DNA of 64,000 bases from Hymenobacter sp. UV11 (GTDB taxonomy: Bacteria; Bacteroidota; Bacteroidia; Cytophagales; Hymenobacteraceae), in assembly GCF_004684095.1 (NCBI RefSeq), contig NZ_SRII01000009.1:124001-188000 (forward strand), given 5' to 3'. Positions 33,481-42,400 of this stretch are shown here, one piece after another. The stretch's first letter is position 1, and each line of letters starts with the position of its first letter. The translations under genes were made by a program, and so were the position numbers. The notes under the pieces were generated by a model. That model was not told the origin of the DNA, ran no database searches, and saw only the letters and a list, made by a program, of their open reading frames with translations.

Positions 33481-34731
33481 TTATACTTCGAGGCGGGCAT
33501 TGGCCTCGGCGTAGCTGATTTCGGCCGTAGTGACCGGCGCGTTGCGGTCACGAAACAGCAGCATAAATACGAGCAGCACCGCCGCCGCAATAGCCGCCGG
33601 AATCAACCAGATGGTGTGCCAGTCGTGCAGGTCGCCGGTGGTCTTGTGGGCGTCCACTACCTGGCCCGAAAGTAGCGAGCCAATAAGCATCCCTACCCCG
33701 TAAGTTGCTAGCGTAATGAAGCCCTGGGCGGCGCTTTTGGACTGTTCACCAGCCAGGTTGTCTGTGTAAATCTGGCCCGTTACGAAGAAGAAATCGTAGC
33801 AGACGCCGTGCAAAATGATGCCCGCAATCAGCATCCAGTAGGCCGAGTCGCCGTTGCCGTAGGCAAAGAATACGTAGCGAATTATCCAGGCCAACATGCC
33901 GATAGCCAGCATTTTCTTGACGCCCAGCCGCACGAAAAACACCGGAATGAGCAGCATAAACAGCACTTCCGATACCTGGCCCAGCGTCTGCACGCCGGCC
34001 GCGCTCTTCATGCCCACCTCGTTGAGAAACGCATTGGTGAAGCCATAGTAGAACGACAGCGGCACGCAGATGGCAATCGAGGCCAGGAAGAAAATCAGGT
34101 ACGAGCGGTTTTTCAGCAGGCCAATTGCTTCCAGGCCCATTACCTCACCAATTGTAATGGGACCTTCGCGCTTGATGGGGGGGGTAGGCGGAAGCAGGAA
34201 GCTGAACAGCCCGAGCAGCAGCGACGCACCCGCCGCCATCTTAAACGTGAGGCCCAGCTGCCCGCCCTGCTCCCAGTTGAGCCAGCCGATGGTGAGGCCG
34301 GCTACAATCCAGCCCAGCGTGCCCAGCACCCGGATGGGCGCAAACTCCTTCTCGGGGTTCTTCATCTGCCTGAACGATATAGAGTTGACCAGCGCCAGCG
34401 TGGGCATATACACTATCATGTAGAGCAGAATGCTGGGGTAGAAGCTGTCGAAATTAGCGGCCCCGGCGGCGCGCCAAAGCAGCACCGCGCCCACCAGGTG
34501 CAGCATACCCAATATCTTCTGGGCCGAGAAAAACCGGTCGGCAATCAGCCCAATAATAAATGGCGCCACGATGGCCCCGATGGACTGCGTGAGCACCGCC
34601 ACGCCCACCTGCGTGCCGCTGGTATGTAGGTTTTGCAGCAGGTAAGTACCAAGCGTCACGAACCACGCGCCCCAGATGAAAAACTCCAGGAACATCATCA
34701 GGGACAGCTTGAAGCGAATGGCAGGCGTCAT
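33481..34731 (-). CDS. MFS permease, nucleoside/sugar:H+ symporter type
   Basis: A 416-residue inner-membrane transporter with about 12 membrane segments. FFIWGAWFVTLGTYL and FAPIRVLGTLGWIVAGL are marks of the NupG-type nucleoside:H+ symporter family, which in Bacteroidota often sits in sugar-catabolic clusters next to isomerase-like and Gfo/Idh genes. Its gene starts the set MFS, oxidoreductase, isomerase, cytochrome, with spacing of 24 bp or less. I infer uptake of a keto-sugar or its derivative, not a nucleoside. Confidence 0.88.
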   Translation of the reverse strand: MTPAIRFKLSLMMFLEFFIWGAWFVTLGTYLLQNLHTSGTQVGVAVLTQSIGAIVAPFIIGLIADRFFSAQKILGMLHLVGAVLLWRAAGAANFDSFYPSILLYMIVYMPTLALVNSISFRQMKNPEKEFAPIRVLGTLGWIVAGLTIGWLNWEQGGQLGLTFKMAAGASLLLGLFSFLLPPTPPIKREGPITIGEVMGLEAIGLLKNRSYLIFFLASIAICVPLSFYYGFTNAFLNEVGMKSAAGVQTLGQVSEVLFMLLIPVFFVRLGVKKMLAIGMLAWIIRYVFFAYGNGDSAYWMLIAGIILHGVCYDFFFVTGQIYTDNLAGEQSKSAAQGFITLATYGVGMLIGSLLSGQVVDAHKTTGDLHDWHTIWLIPAAIAAAVLLVFMLLFRDRNAPVTTAEISYAEANARLEV

Positions 34732-34764
34732 GGGCGGGAATGAGGGGGGTAGGGAAAGGATACT

Positions 34765-34865
34765 AGAACGTCATGCTGAGCTTGCCGAAGCATCTCGCTC
34801 GCATCTTTAAACGATTGGGTTCGTGCTGCAAGCGAGATGCTTCGGCAAGCTCAGCATGACGTTCT
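34765..34865. repeat. Dispersed REP-like hairpin, family A, copy 1
   Basis: Perfect 35-bp arms (34765-34799 and 34831-34865) with a 31-bp loop. The core GTCATGCTGAGCTTGCCGAA recurs at 47181-47292, with a variant at 57967-58075 and fragments at 44618 and 20568. It separates the dehydrogenase small-subunit gene from the MFS gene and may stop transcription between them. Confidence 0.8.
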
Positions 34866-34892
34866 TTATAAAGTGCACTAGCGTTTTCTAAC

Positions 34893-35486
34893 TCAAGAAG
34901 TAGCCCAGGCGCGGTCGCCCTTCTTATAAGGCACGTTGCCGTCGTATTTGCCGGGCACGGGCAGGTAGCGCAGGGCCTGCGTGGCGCCCACCTCGGAAGT
35001 GAAATAGCCGAGCAGCGTCAGCTCCTTCATCATGCGGAAGTAGTGGCCGGGGTCATCCTTACGCTGGTTTTTGGTAAACTCCTTCTGCTCAGCGTCGAGC
35101 TTGGTGAGCACGGCCGTGCGCTGGGCGGGGTCGGCGGCCATGAAGGCTTTGCCAATCTGCTTCTGGCTGGCCTCGTCGAGCTTGGTGAGGCCGGTGAGGA
35201 AGATTTGCTGGTCGGCGGGCGTATAGCAGTCGCGCACCATCACGAGCATAAAGCTGCCGATTTTGGCGGCTTTAGCGCCCGGCGTTTTGGTGGCGGGCAA
35301 GATGGTTTCGCCCACCTCATCGAGCGTACTCAGCTGGGTTGGGCTGAGGGCGAATTTAGTGGCAGTTTCCCCAGCTGTGGAGCTAGTACCGGCCGGCGAG
35401 GAGCAGCCGGTGAGGAAAAATTCGGCGCCAATCACGGTGCCGCCCATCAGGACGGCCACGCGGGCGAGGGCATCGCGGCGATTCAT
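34893..35486 (-). CDS. Gluconate 2-dehydrogenase subunit 3-like small subunit
   Basis: A 197-residue protein with a Tat-type RRDALARV leader and a lipobox LTGC (Cys28), so probably a lipid-anchored periplasmic protein exported by Tat. The mature part has LSTLDEVGETILPATKTPGAKAAKIG and YTPADQQIFLTGL, typical of the subunit-3 family. In FAD-dependent glucose and glucoside dehydrogenases this subunit carries the flavoprotein through Tat and stabilises it. The partner gene is 20 bp upstream. Confidence 0.9.
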   Translation of the reverse strand: MNRRDALARVAVLMGGTVIGAEFFLTGCSSPAGTSSTAGETATKFALSPTQLSTLDEVGETILPATKTPGAKAAKIGSFMLVMVRDCYTPADQQIFLTGLTKLDEASQKQIGKAFMAADPAQRTAVLTKLDAEQKEFTKNQRKDDPGHYFRMMKELTLLGYFTSEVGATQALRYLPVPGKYDGNVPYKKGDRAWATS

Positions 35487-35505
35487 ATGGGTGGGAATTA
35501 GCAGG

Positions 35506-37182
35506 TTAGATGTTTTGCTTCTTGAGCTCGCTCACAGCGTGGTCTACGGCGCGGGCCGTGAGGGCCATGTAGGTGAGCGAGGGGTTTTGGCAGGCGGCCG
35601 AGGTCATGGCGGCGCCGTCGGTCACGTACACGTTGGGCGCGTCCCATACTTGGTTGTGAGAGTTGAGTACCGACGTTTTGGGGTCCCTACCCATGCGCGC
35701 GGTGCCCATCTCGTGGATGCCGCCGCCCATGGCGTAGCCGTTGTTGTAGGTCTTTACGTTCTTCAACCCCGCCTTCTCCATCATTTCCTGGGCATCGTTC
35801 ATCATGTCGATGCGCATTTTCTGCTCATTGTCGCGGATTACGGCATCCATCGCCAGCACGGGCAGGCCCCACTTGTCCTTCTTGGTTTTGTCGAGGAACG
35901 TGCGGTTGTCGTGGTAGGGTAGCGTTTCGCCAAAGCCCGTGAGGCCCATCGTCCACTTGCCCGGTTCGGTGAGCGCGTCCTTAAAATCGCCACCAATGCT
36001 CATCTCCGGAATCTCGCGGCTCCAGCCCTCGCGGCCGGCGCTGCCCTGGTAGCCAAAGCCGCGGATGTAGTCGCGCTTATCACCAAACAGGTTGCGGAAG
36101 CGCGGCACGTAAATGCCGTTGGCCCGGCGGCCGTACACATATTTGTCGTCGTAGCCCTCGGCTTCGCCGTGCGCGCCTACCCGGAAGTGGTGGTCCATCA
36201 GGTTGTGGCCCAGCTCGCCGCTGCTGCTGCCTAGGCCCTCGGGCCACACGTCGGTAGCCGAGTTCATCAGCACCCAGGCCGAATTCAGGGTCGAGGCATT
36301 GAGAAAAATAACCTTGGCGTAGTACTCAACCGTCTGGTTGGTTTCGGCGTCGAGCACCTCTACCCCCTTCGCCCGCTTGGTATCCTTGTCGTAGAGGATT
36401 TTGGTGACAATGGAGAATGGGCGCAGCGTGAGGTTGCCGGTGGCCACGGCGGCCGGCAGCGTCGATGACTGCGTGCTGAAATACGCCCCAAACGGGCAGC
36501 CCAGCCAGCATTTATTGCGGTACTGGCAGTTCACGCGGTTGTGGTGCGGCTGCGTGATGTTGGCCGTGCGGCCGATTACCATGCGCCGGTGCTCGTAGTT
36601 TTTCTTGATGCGGGCGGCCACATCCTTTTCCACCACATTCATGTTCATGGGCGGCATAAAGTCGCCGTCGGGCAGCTGCGGCAGGCCGTCGCGGTTGCCG
36701 CTGATGCCCGCAAATTTCTCCACGTGGCTGTACCAGGGCGCCAGCTCCTTATAGCGAATGGGCCAGTCCACGGCAATACCGTCCTTGAGGTTGGCCTCGA
36801 AGTCGTAGTCACTCAGGCGGTACGACTGCCGGCCCCACATCAGCGAGCGGCCACCCACGTGGTAGCCCCGAAACCAGTCGAACGGCTTCACCTCCACGTA
36901 GGGGCTCTCCTTTTCATTTACCCAGTACGAGAGGTTGCTCTCGTTGAGGGTGTAGTCGCGCTTGAGCACCGGGTGGTCCTCAATCATCTGCTGGGTGCGG
37001 CCACCGCGGTGGGGCAGCTCCCAGGGTGCCTTATTGGCATTAACGTAGTCCTTGATATGCTCGATGTTGCGCCCGCGCTCCAGCATAATCGTTTTCAACC
37101 CCTTCTCGGTCAATTCTTTGGCGGCCCAGCCACCCGAAATGCCCGAGCCAATGACGATGGCGTCATACGTGTTTTTGTCCAT
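35506..37182 (-). CDS. GMC oxidoreductase, glucoside 3-dehydrogenase-like large subunit
   Basis: A 558-residue flavoprotein. I chose ATG 37180-37182 because the Rossmann motif AIVIGSGISGGWAAKEL follows at once. FAD-binding and GMC motifs: MLERGRN, GRSLMWGRQSYR, catalytic His490 in HEMGTARMG and Asn533 in CQNPSLTYMA. Cys219, Cys225 and Cys229 in CQYRNKCWLGC match the iron-sulfur ligand region of FAD-dependent glucose dehydrogenase. No own signal; it is probably carried by the Tat-exported small subunit 35486-34893. Electrons would go to cytochrome c. Oxidation of glycosides at C3 is inferred from the DUF1080 and isomerase neighbours. Confidence 0.9.
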   Translation of the reverse strand: MDKNTYDAIVIGSGISGGWAAKELTEKGLKTIMLERGRNIEHIKDYVNANKAPWELPHRGGRTQQMIEDHPVLKRDYTLNESNLSYWVNEKESPYVEVKPFDWFRGYHVGGRSLMWGRQSYRLSDYDFEANLKDGIAVDWPIRYKELAPWYSHVEKFAGISGNRDGLPQLPDGDFMPPMNMNVVEKDVAARIKKNYEHRRMVIGRTANITQPHHNRVNCQYRNKCWLGCPFGAYFSTQSSTLPAAVATGNLTLRPFSIVTKILYDKDTKRAKGVEVLDAETNQTVEYYAKVIFLNASTLNSAWVLMNSATDVWPEGLGSSSGELGHNLMDHHFRVGAHGEAEGYDDKYVYGRRANGIYVPRFRNLFGDKRDYIRGFGYQGSAGREGWSREIPEMSIGGDFKDALTEPGKWTMGLTGFGETLPYHDNRTFLDKTKKDKWGLPVLAMDAVIRDNEQKMRIDMMNDAQEMMEKAGLKNVKTYNNGYAMGGGIHEMGTARMGRDPKTSVLNSHNQVWDAPNVYVTDGAAMTSAACQNPSLTYMALTARAVDHAVSELKKQNI

Positions 37183-37607
37183 GAAACTACTACTAGGAAG
37201 TGGGTGGGAATAAAAGATAAGCACGTGACAAGAACCAGCACCTTAGGCGGCGAACCGCAGTACTAAAGCAGTGGGTAGCGGGCAGCAGAAGGCCCAAATG
37301 GCATGGCAATGTAACAATGCGGCGCACATTAAGCCGCGGTGGCGTGGCAGCATTGCCCCTACCGTATCTAACCAGGCTTTATCCTGATAAAGAAGGGGGT
37401 AGGGCGGGTAGCGGTAACTATCTACCCGTCAAACTTAAGTAGAAAAGGCATTTATGCTACAATTTTTTTCCTAAACAGCCGGGCTTCATCGCAGCTGCAC
37501 TCTATAATCCGTTTACTTGCAACCTCCTATTGCTTTACCAGCATCTACTGGTACATTTACTACACTTTGCGCTAGATTTCTATTCCTACCCCTACTTTTC
37601 TAGTCCC
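37183..37607. promoter_or_regulatory. Divergent region between GMC dehydrogenase and sigma factor
   Basis: About 425 bp between the oxidative cluster (minus) and the PUL (plus). It contains a small palindrome CTTTATC-CT-GATAAAG (37377-37392), the word GGGGGTAGGG at about 37394, and the inverted pair GGGTAG/CTACCC near 37405-37426. Weak -7-like boxes exist (TATCTTTT on the minus strand near 37212) but no full promoter match. It could serve both clusters. Confidence 0.4.
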
Positions 37608-38204
37608 GTGAGTTCGCCAACGTTACGCGCGTACAATTCCTGGTCCGACGAGGCACTGCTCACCGCGCTGCTCGCCGACGACCGTGATGCTTTTGCCGAG
37701 CTATATGAGCGGCACTGGTACCGCGTGTTTGCCCTGGCCTACCGCAAGCTTAAAGTACGGGAAACGGCCGAGGAGCTGGTGCAGGACTTATTTGCCATGC
37801 TGTGGCAGAAGCGCCGCGAGCAGGCCATCGAAAACCTGGAACACTACCTTGCTTCGGCTATCAATCGGCGCGTTATCAGTCATTTGCGCAGCACCCAAGT
37901 ACGCACTGCTTACGCCGACTACTGCCGCTGGACGCAGGCCGAAGCCACCCGGGAAACGGAAAACGACCTGGCCGCGGCCGACTTGTACGAAGCCTTCACC
38001 AAAGCTCTGCTGCACCTGCCCGAGCAATCGCGCGAGGTATTTCGGCTGAGCCGACTAGAGCATTTTTCGGTGCACGAAATCTCGCTGCACCTCAATTTGT
38101 CGGCCAAGGCAGTTGAATATCACCTCACCAAGTCGATGCGGCTGCTGCGCAGCCACTTGCGCGATTTTGTTGTACTGGTTCTCGTTTTTTTATTGGCGCA
38201 GTAG
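37608..38204 (+). CDS. ECF sigma-70 factor, FecI-like
   Basis: A 198-residue extracytoplasmic-function sigma factor. Region 2: DAFAELYERHWYRVFALAYRKL, TAEELVQDLFAMLWQKR; region 4: ALLHLPEQSREVFRLSRLEHFSVHEISLHLNLSAKAVEYHL (as separate motifs PEQSREVF and KAVEYHL). I prefer the GTG at 37608, which gives the usual length; a TTG at 37530 would add 26 atypical residues. Followed by FecR and an STN-bearing SusC, it is the sigma of a trans-envelope signalling system for the PUL. Confidence 0.93.
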   Translation: MSSPTLRAYNSWSDEALLTALLADDRDAFAELYERHWYRVFALAYRKLKVRETAEELVQDLFAMLWQKRREQAIENLEHYLASAINRRVISHLRSTQVRTAYADYCRWTQAEATRETENDLAAADLYEAFTKALLHLPEQSREVFRLSRLEHFSVHEISLHLNLSAKAVEYHLTKSMRLLRSHLRDFVVLVLVFLLAQ

Positions 38205-38322
38205 CTTTCCGGGTCAGCAGCACGTTTTTGAAAAGAAAAGGTTGCTGTTTTTGAAAAAAAAGTGGGTGGTGCTTTAGGGATGGGGAGCAGTTGCGCGTCT
38301 ATCCTTTCAGACGCCCCGCCCC

Positions 38323-39360
38323 ATGATGACCCAAGCTGATTTCGACGCCATGCTCCAGCGCTACCTCGACGGCCAAAGCCGCCTTGGCGAGCAACGCCTG
38401 GTAGAGCAGTGGAGCGAGCAGCTGGGCCGCGCCGGGCACCAGCCCCTACCCCCCCACCTGCGGGAGGAAGTGCGCACGGCCATGTGGCAAAACATTACGG
38501 CGCGCACGGCCGAGCCGGCAGGCCCGGTGGTGCGGCCCCTGTGGCCCGCCGGCAGCTGGCGCAAGCCCGCCCTGCGCTGGGCCGCCGCCGCCCTACTGAC
38601 TGCGGGGGCGGGGGCGCTAAGCTGGTGGCTACCCCGGCACCAAGCGGCTGGCCTGTCCCAAGCAGCGCCCCCGCGGTGGGTGCAGCGCACCAATAAGGGT
38701 TCGCAGCCCACGGCGCTGCGCCTGGCCGATGGCAGCCTGGTCAACTTGTACCCCCACAGCAGTGTGCGCTACCTCACCGGCCTGGTGGGCCAGCGGCGGG
38801 AAGTTTACCTCGCGGGCCAGGCGTGCTTTAAGGTTACCAAGGACCCAACCCACCCCTTTTTGGTTTATACCGATAAGCTGGTGACGACTGTATTGGGCAC
38901 CAGCTTTATGGTAACGGCCTATGCCAACCAGAAAAATACCGTGGCTGTGCGTGAGGGCCGCGTGGCCGTGCAGCGCCGCCAGGGCGCCGAGCTGGCGGCT
39001 ACCCCCGCCCACCCAGCCGCCGCCGGCCTGCTGCTGCTACCCAACCAGCAGGCTACCTACTCGGCTTCGACCAAGGAGTTGGCCAAAAACCTGGTGCGGG
39101 AGCCGGTTCAGCTCACTGCCGAGCCGCTCGACTTCCACAACCGACCCGTGGCCGAAGTGCTCACGGCGCTGGAACATGCCTACGGCGTCAATATCGTGTA
39201 TGACCCGGCCAAGCTGCGCGACTGCACCATCACGATAAGCTTCGGAGATGAGTCGCTGTTTGAGCAGCTCGATACGCTTTGCAAAGCCTTGGACGCCAAG
39301 TACAAAATGGCTAATAACGCCCAAATACTATTTGAAAGCAGCGGCTGCAAAGCCAGCTGA
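38323..39360 (+). CDS. FecR family anti-sigma factor
   Basis: A 345-residue inner-membrane protein: N-terminal cytoplasmic sigma-binding part (LQRYLDGQSRLGEQRLVEQW), one membrane segment near residues 86-104 (ALRWAAAALLTAGAGALSWWL), and a periplasmic FecR domain (LADGSLVNLYPHSSVRYL, REVYLAGQACFKV, VLGTSFMV) with a C-terminal DUF4974 part. It would hold the sigma factor until SusC signals through its STN domain. The gene lies about 120 bp downstream of the sigma gene. Confidence 0.94.
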   Translation: MMTQADFDAMLQRYLDGQSRLGEQRLVEQWSEQLGRAGHQPLPPHLREEVRTAMWQNITARTAEPAGPVVRPLWPAGSWRKPALRWAAAALLTAGAGALSWWLPRHQAAGLSQAAPPRWVQRTNKGSQPTALRLADGSLVNLYPHSSVRYLTGLVGQRREVYLAGQACFKVTKDPTHPFLVYTDKLVTTVLGTSFMVTAYANQKNTVAVREGRVAVQRRQGAELAATPAHPAAAGLLLLPNQQATYSASTKELAKNLVREPVQLTAEPLDFHNRPVAEVLTALEHAYGVNIVYDPAKLRDCTITISFGDESLFEQLDTLCKALDAKYKMANNAQILFESSGCKAS

Positions 39361-39490
39361 TAGTAGCCTACCCTCTCGCATCTCGTGCCCGGCCTTGCAA
39401 TTGGCAGCCCAGGCTCCTACCCCGCCACGCTGCCGCCCCGCGTACTAGTCATCACTTTCTTTTAACTCCCACCACAAACGATTCCGGCGA

Positions 39491-42400
39491 ATGAAAAACA
39501 GCCTACCCCCCCAGCGAAGCTACTGGCGCCCCACTGGGGTGCTCGCGCTTCACCTCTGCCTGGCCTACCCCCTCACCGGGATGGCTGCAGAACACGCCTC
39601 GGTCAAGACGCAGATTGTGCTGGACCAGAAAATAACTATGCGGGCCGAATATCAGACTATTGAGTCGGTACTCACCCAACTAGAGCAGCAGCTACACGTA
39701 CGGTTTGTGTACAGCCCTACTCTCATCGGCGCCAACCGCAAGGTGACGCTGAAGGTGGCCGACAGGCCCTTGACGCAGGTGCTCGACGAGCTGCTGGCCC
39801 CGCGTAAGATTCAGTACGAAGTGCGCAAAAACCGCATTGTGCTGAGCCAATCGAAGCTAGCCAACGTGCCCGTGTCAGGCCGCGTGACGCAGGCCAACGG
39901 CGAAGGCATACCCGGTGTAACGGTGCTGGTAAAGGGTACCAGTATTGGTACCTCAAGCGATGCCAACGGTAACTTCACCCTGAGCGTACCCGAAAACAGC
40001 ACCCTGGTATTCAGCACGATTGGCTACACTGCCAGGGAAGTTGCCATTACGGGGGCCAACGCTAGCCTGGCAATAACGCTCCAGGAAAACGCGCAGGCTC
40101 TAAACGAAATTGTGGTAGTAGGCTACGGCACGCAAACCAAAGCCGACGTAACCAGCGCTATTTCTTCGGTATCGAGCCGCGAGATTTCGGCCGTGGCGGT
40201 AGCCGACCCCGCACAGGCCATTCAGGGCCGGGCGGCCGGCGTGCAGGTAGTATCCAACGGTGGCTCGCCGGGTGGGCAGGGTGGTACCTCCATCCGGGTC
40301 CGCGGCATCACCTCGGCCGGCAACAACTCGCCGCTCTACGTAGTGGATGGCTTTCCGCTGCCCGCAGCCTATGACGGCAATGGCAACCCATCGGGCACGG
40401 AGATTAACAACATTAACCCGAATGACATCGAAACCATCGATGTGCTGAAGGATGCCTCGGCTACCGCCATCTACGGCCTGCGGGCCGCCAACGGCGTAGT
40501 ACTGATTACGACCAAGCGCGGCAAGGCCGGTGTTTCCAACGTCAGTATCGATGCTTATGCGGGCGTCCAGAACGTATGGCGCCAGCCGGGCCTGCTCAAT
40601 TCGCAGCAGTATGCTACGCTCAACAACGAGGCCACTACCAACTGGAACGCGCAGAATGCCAGCGACCCGACTTTCTCGCCCGCGCCGTTCAACTCCCGGT
40701 TTAACACGCCCGCCAAAATAGCGGCCCTACCCTCCACCAACTTCCTGGACCAGATTTTCCGTCCGGCCCGGATTCAGAACTACTCCGTTTCGGCCACGGG
40801 GGGTAGCGAGAAGGCGCGCTACGCCGTAAGCGCCGGCTACTTCCAGCAAAACGGTACCATCATCGGCTCCGATTTCCAGCGCTTCACGCTTCGCACCAAC
40901 GGCGAGGTGAACCTGTCAAAAATCTTCAAAGTGGGTAACACGATGGCCTTCAGCCACCAGGAAGAGCACCCACTGAACGGCGAAAACGACGAATTTGGCG
41001 GGCCTATTCAGTTGTCCATCCAAGCGCCTCCTTTCCTGCCCGTGTACCAACCCAATGGCAACTTTTATGAGTTTGGCAGCACGGCAGAAGACAACTTTGC
41101 CGAGGAAAACCCGGTGACGAAGGCGCTACGCGCCAGCAACCGCAACAACCGTAACCGCGTCACCACCACGTTCTACGCCGAGCTGGAGCCCCTGACCGGC
41201 CTGCGTTTCCGTACTAGCATTGGGGCAGACCTGCAGTTCAACCAAAACGACCAGTTCAATCCTTCCCTGCCAGGGTCGGCAAAGTACACGACCCAGAATG
41301 CCTCTGCCAGCAGCGGCTCCAACTACCAGCCTAGCTACCTGATTGAGAATACGGCCACTTACAACAAGACCATTGGCACCAATCACCGCCTGACCTTCCT
41401 ACTTGGCCAGTCGGCGCAGCAGTTCGACAACTTCTACCTGGGTGGCAGCCGCACCGGCTACCAAACCAACACTCTCCAGATTCTGGACTCGGGTCCGATT
41501 AACGCTTTTATAAGCAATTACGGCGGCAACAGTCAGAGCCGACTACTCAGCTACTTTGGGCGCCTGAACTACGATTTTGCGGGCAAGTACCTATTCCAGG
41601 CCATTGCCCGCTTCGACGGTTCGTCGGCCTTTGGCCGCGAGAATAGCATTGGCTTCTTCCCCGGTGTATCGGCGGGTTGGCGCATTTCGGAGGAAAACTT
41701 CCTCAAGGACGTGAGTGCCATCAGCAACCTCAAGCTGCGCCTGGGTTACGGTAAGGTAGGTAACCCGCTGAACGCGGGCGCTTTCGCCTACACGGCGCTC
41801 ATCAACTCTTCGGTTAGCTCGTATGGTGGGCCAGGCACGGGCTACGTATTCGGCACGGGCGCACAAAACCTGGTGCAGGGCAGCGTACCAACCCGCCTGC
41901 CCAACCCCAACATTGCCTGGGAAAACAATATCCAGTATAACGTGGGCGTGGACCTGGGCCTGTTCCAGAACCGGGTAAGCGCCACAGTTGACCTGTACAC
42001 CCGCACCTCGCCCAACCTGTTGCTGTTTGTGCCGGCAACCTACATTTCAGGTACCCGCGAGGCGGTAGCAACCAACGCCGCCGCCTCTAGAAACCGGGGG
42101 GTTGACCTGTCCGTGACCACCAACAACTTCGTGGGTTCCGGCGACGCCTTCACCTGGAGCACTACCCTGAACATTTCAGCCTACCGCAGCCAAATCACTT
42201 CATTGGGTGGCGGCGCGCCCTTCCCTGGGCAGGGCATTCGGGGGGGGGGTAGCCTCACGCGCTTCGATGTAGGCCAATCCGTGGGCCAGTTCTACGGCTA
42301 CGTGGCCGATGGCATCATTCAGACCAGTGATGAGCTGGCAGCGCTGAACACGAAGTCGCCAACCGGCTTCTACCAGGCTTCCGGCACCCGGGCTGGCGAT

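Noticed and set aside
37530..37607. TTG-initiated 26-residue extension of the sigma factor
   Set aside because: The extension is Leu/His/Tyr-rich, unlike the family N-terminus, and a GTG at 37608 gives the usual length.
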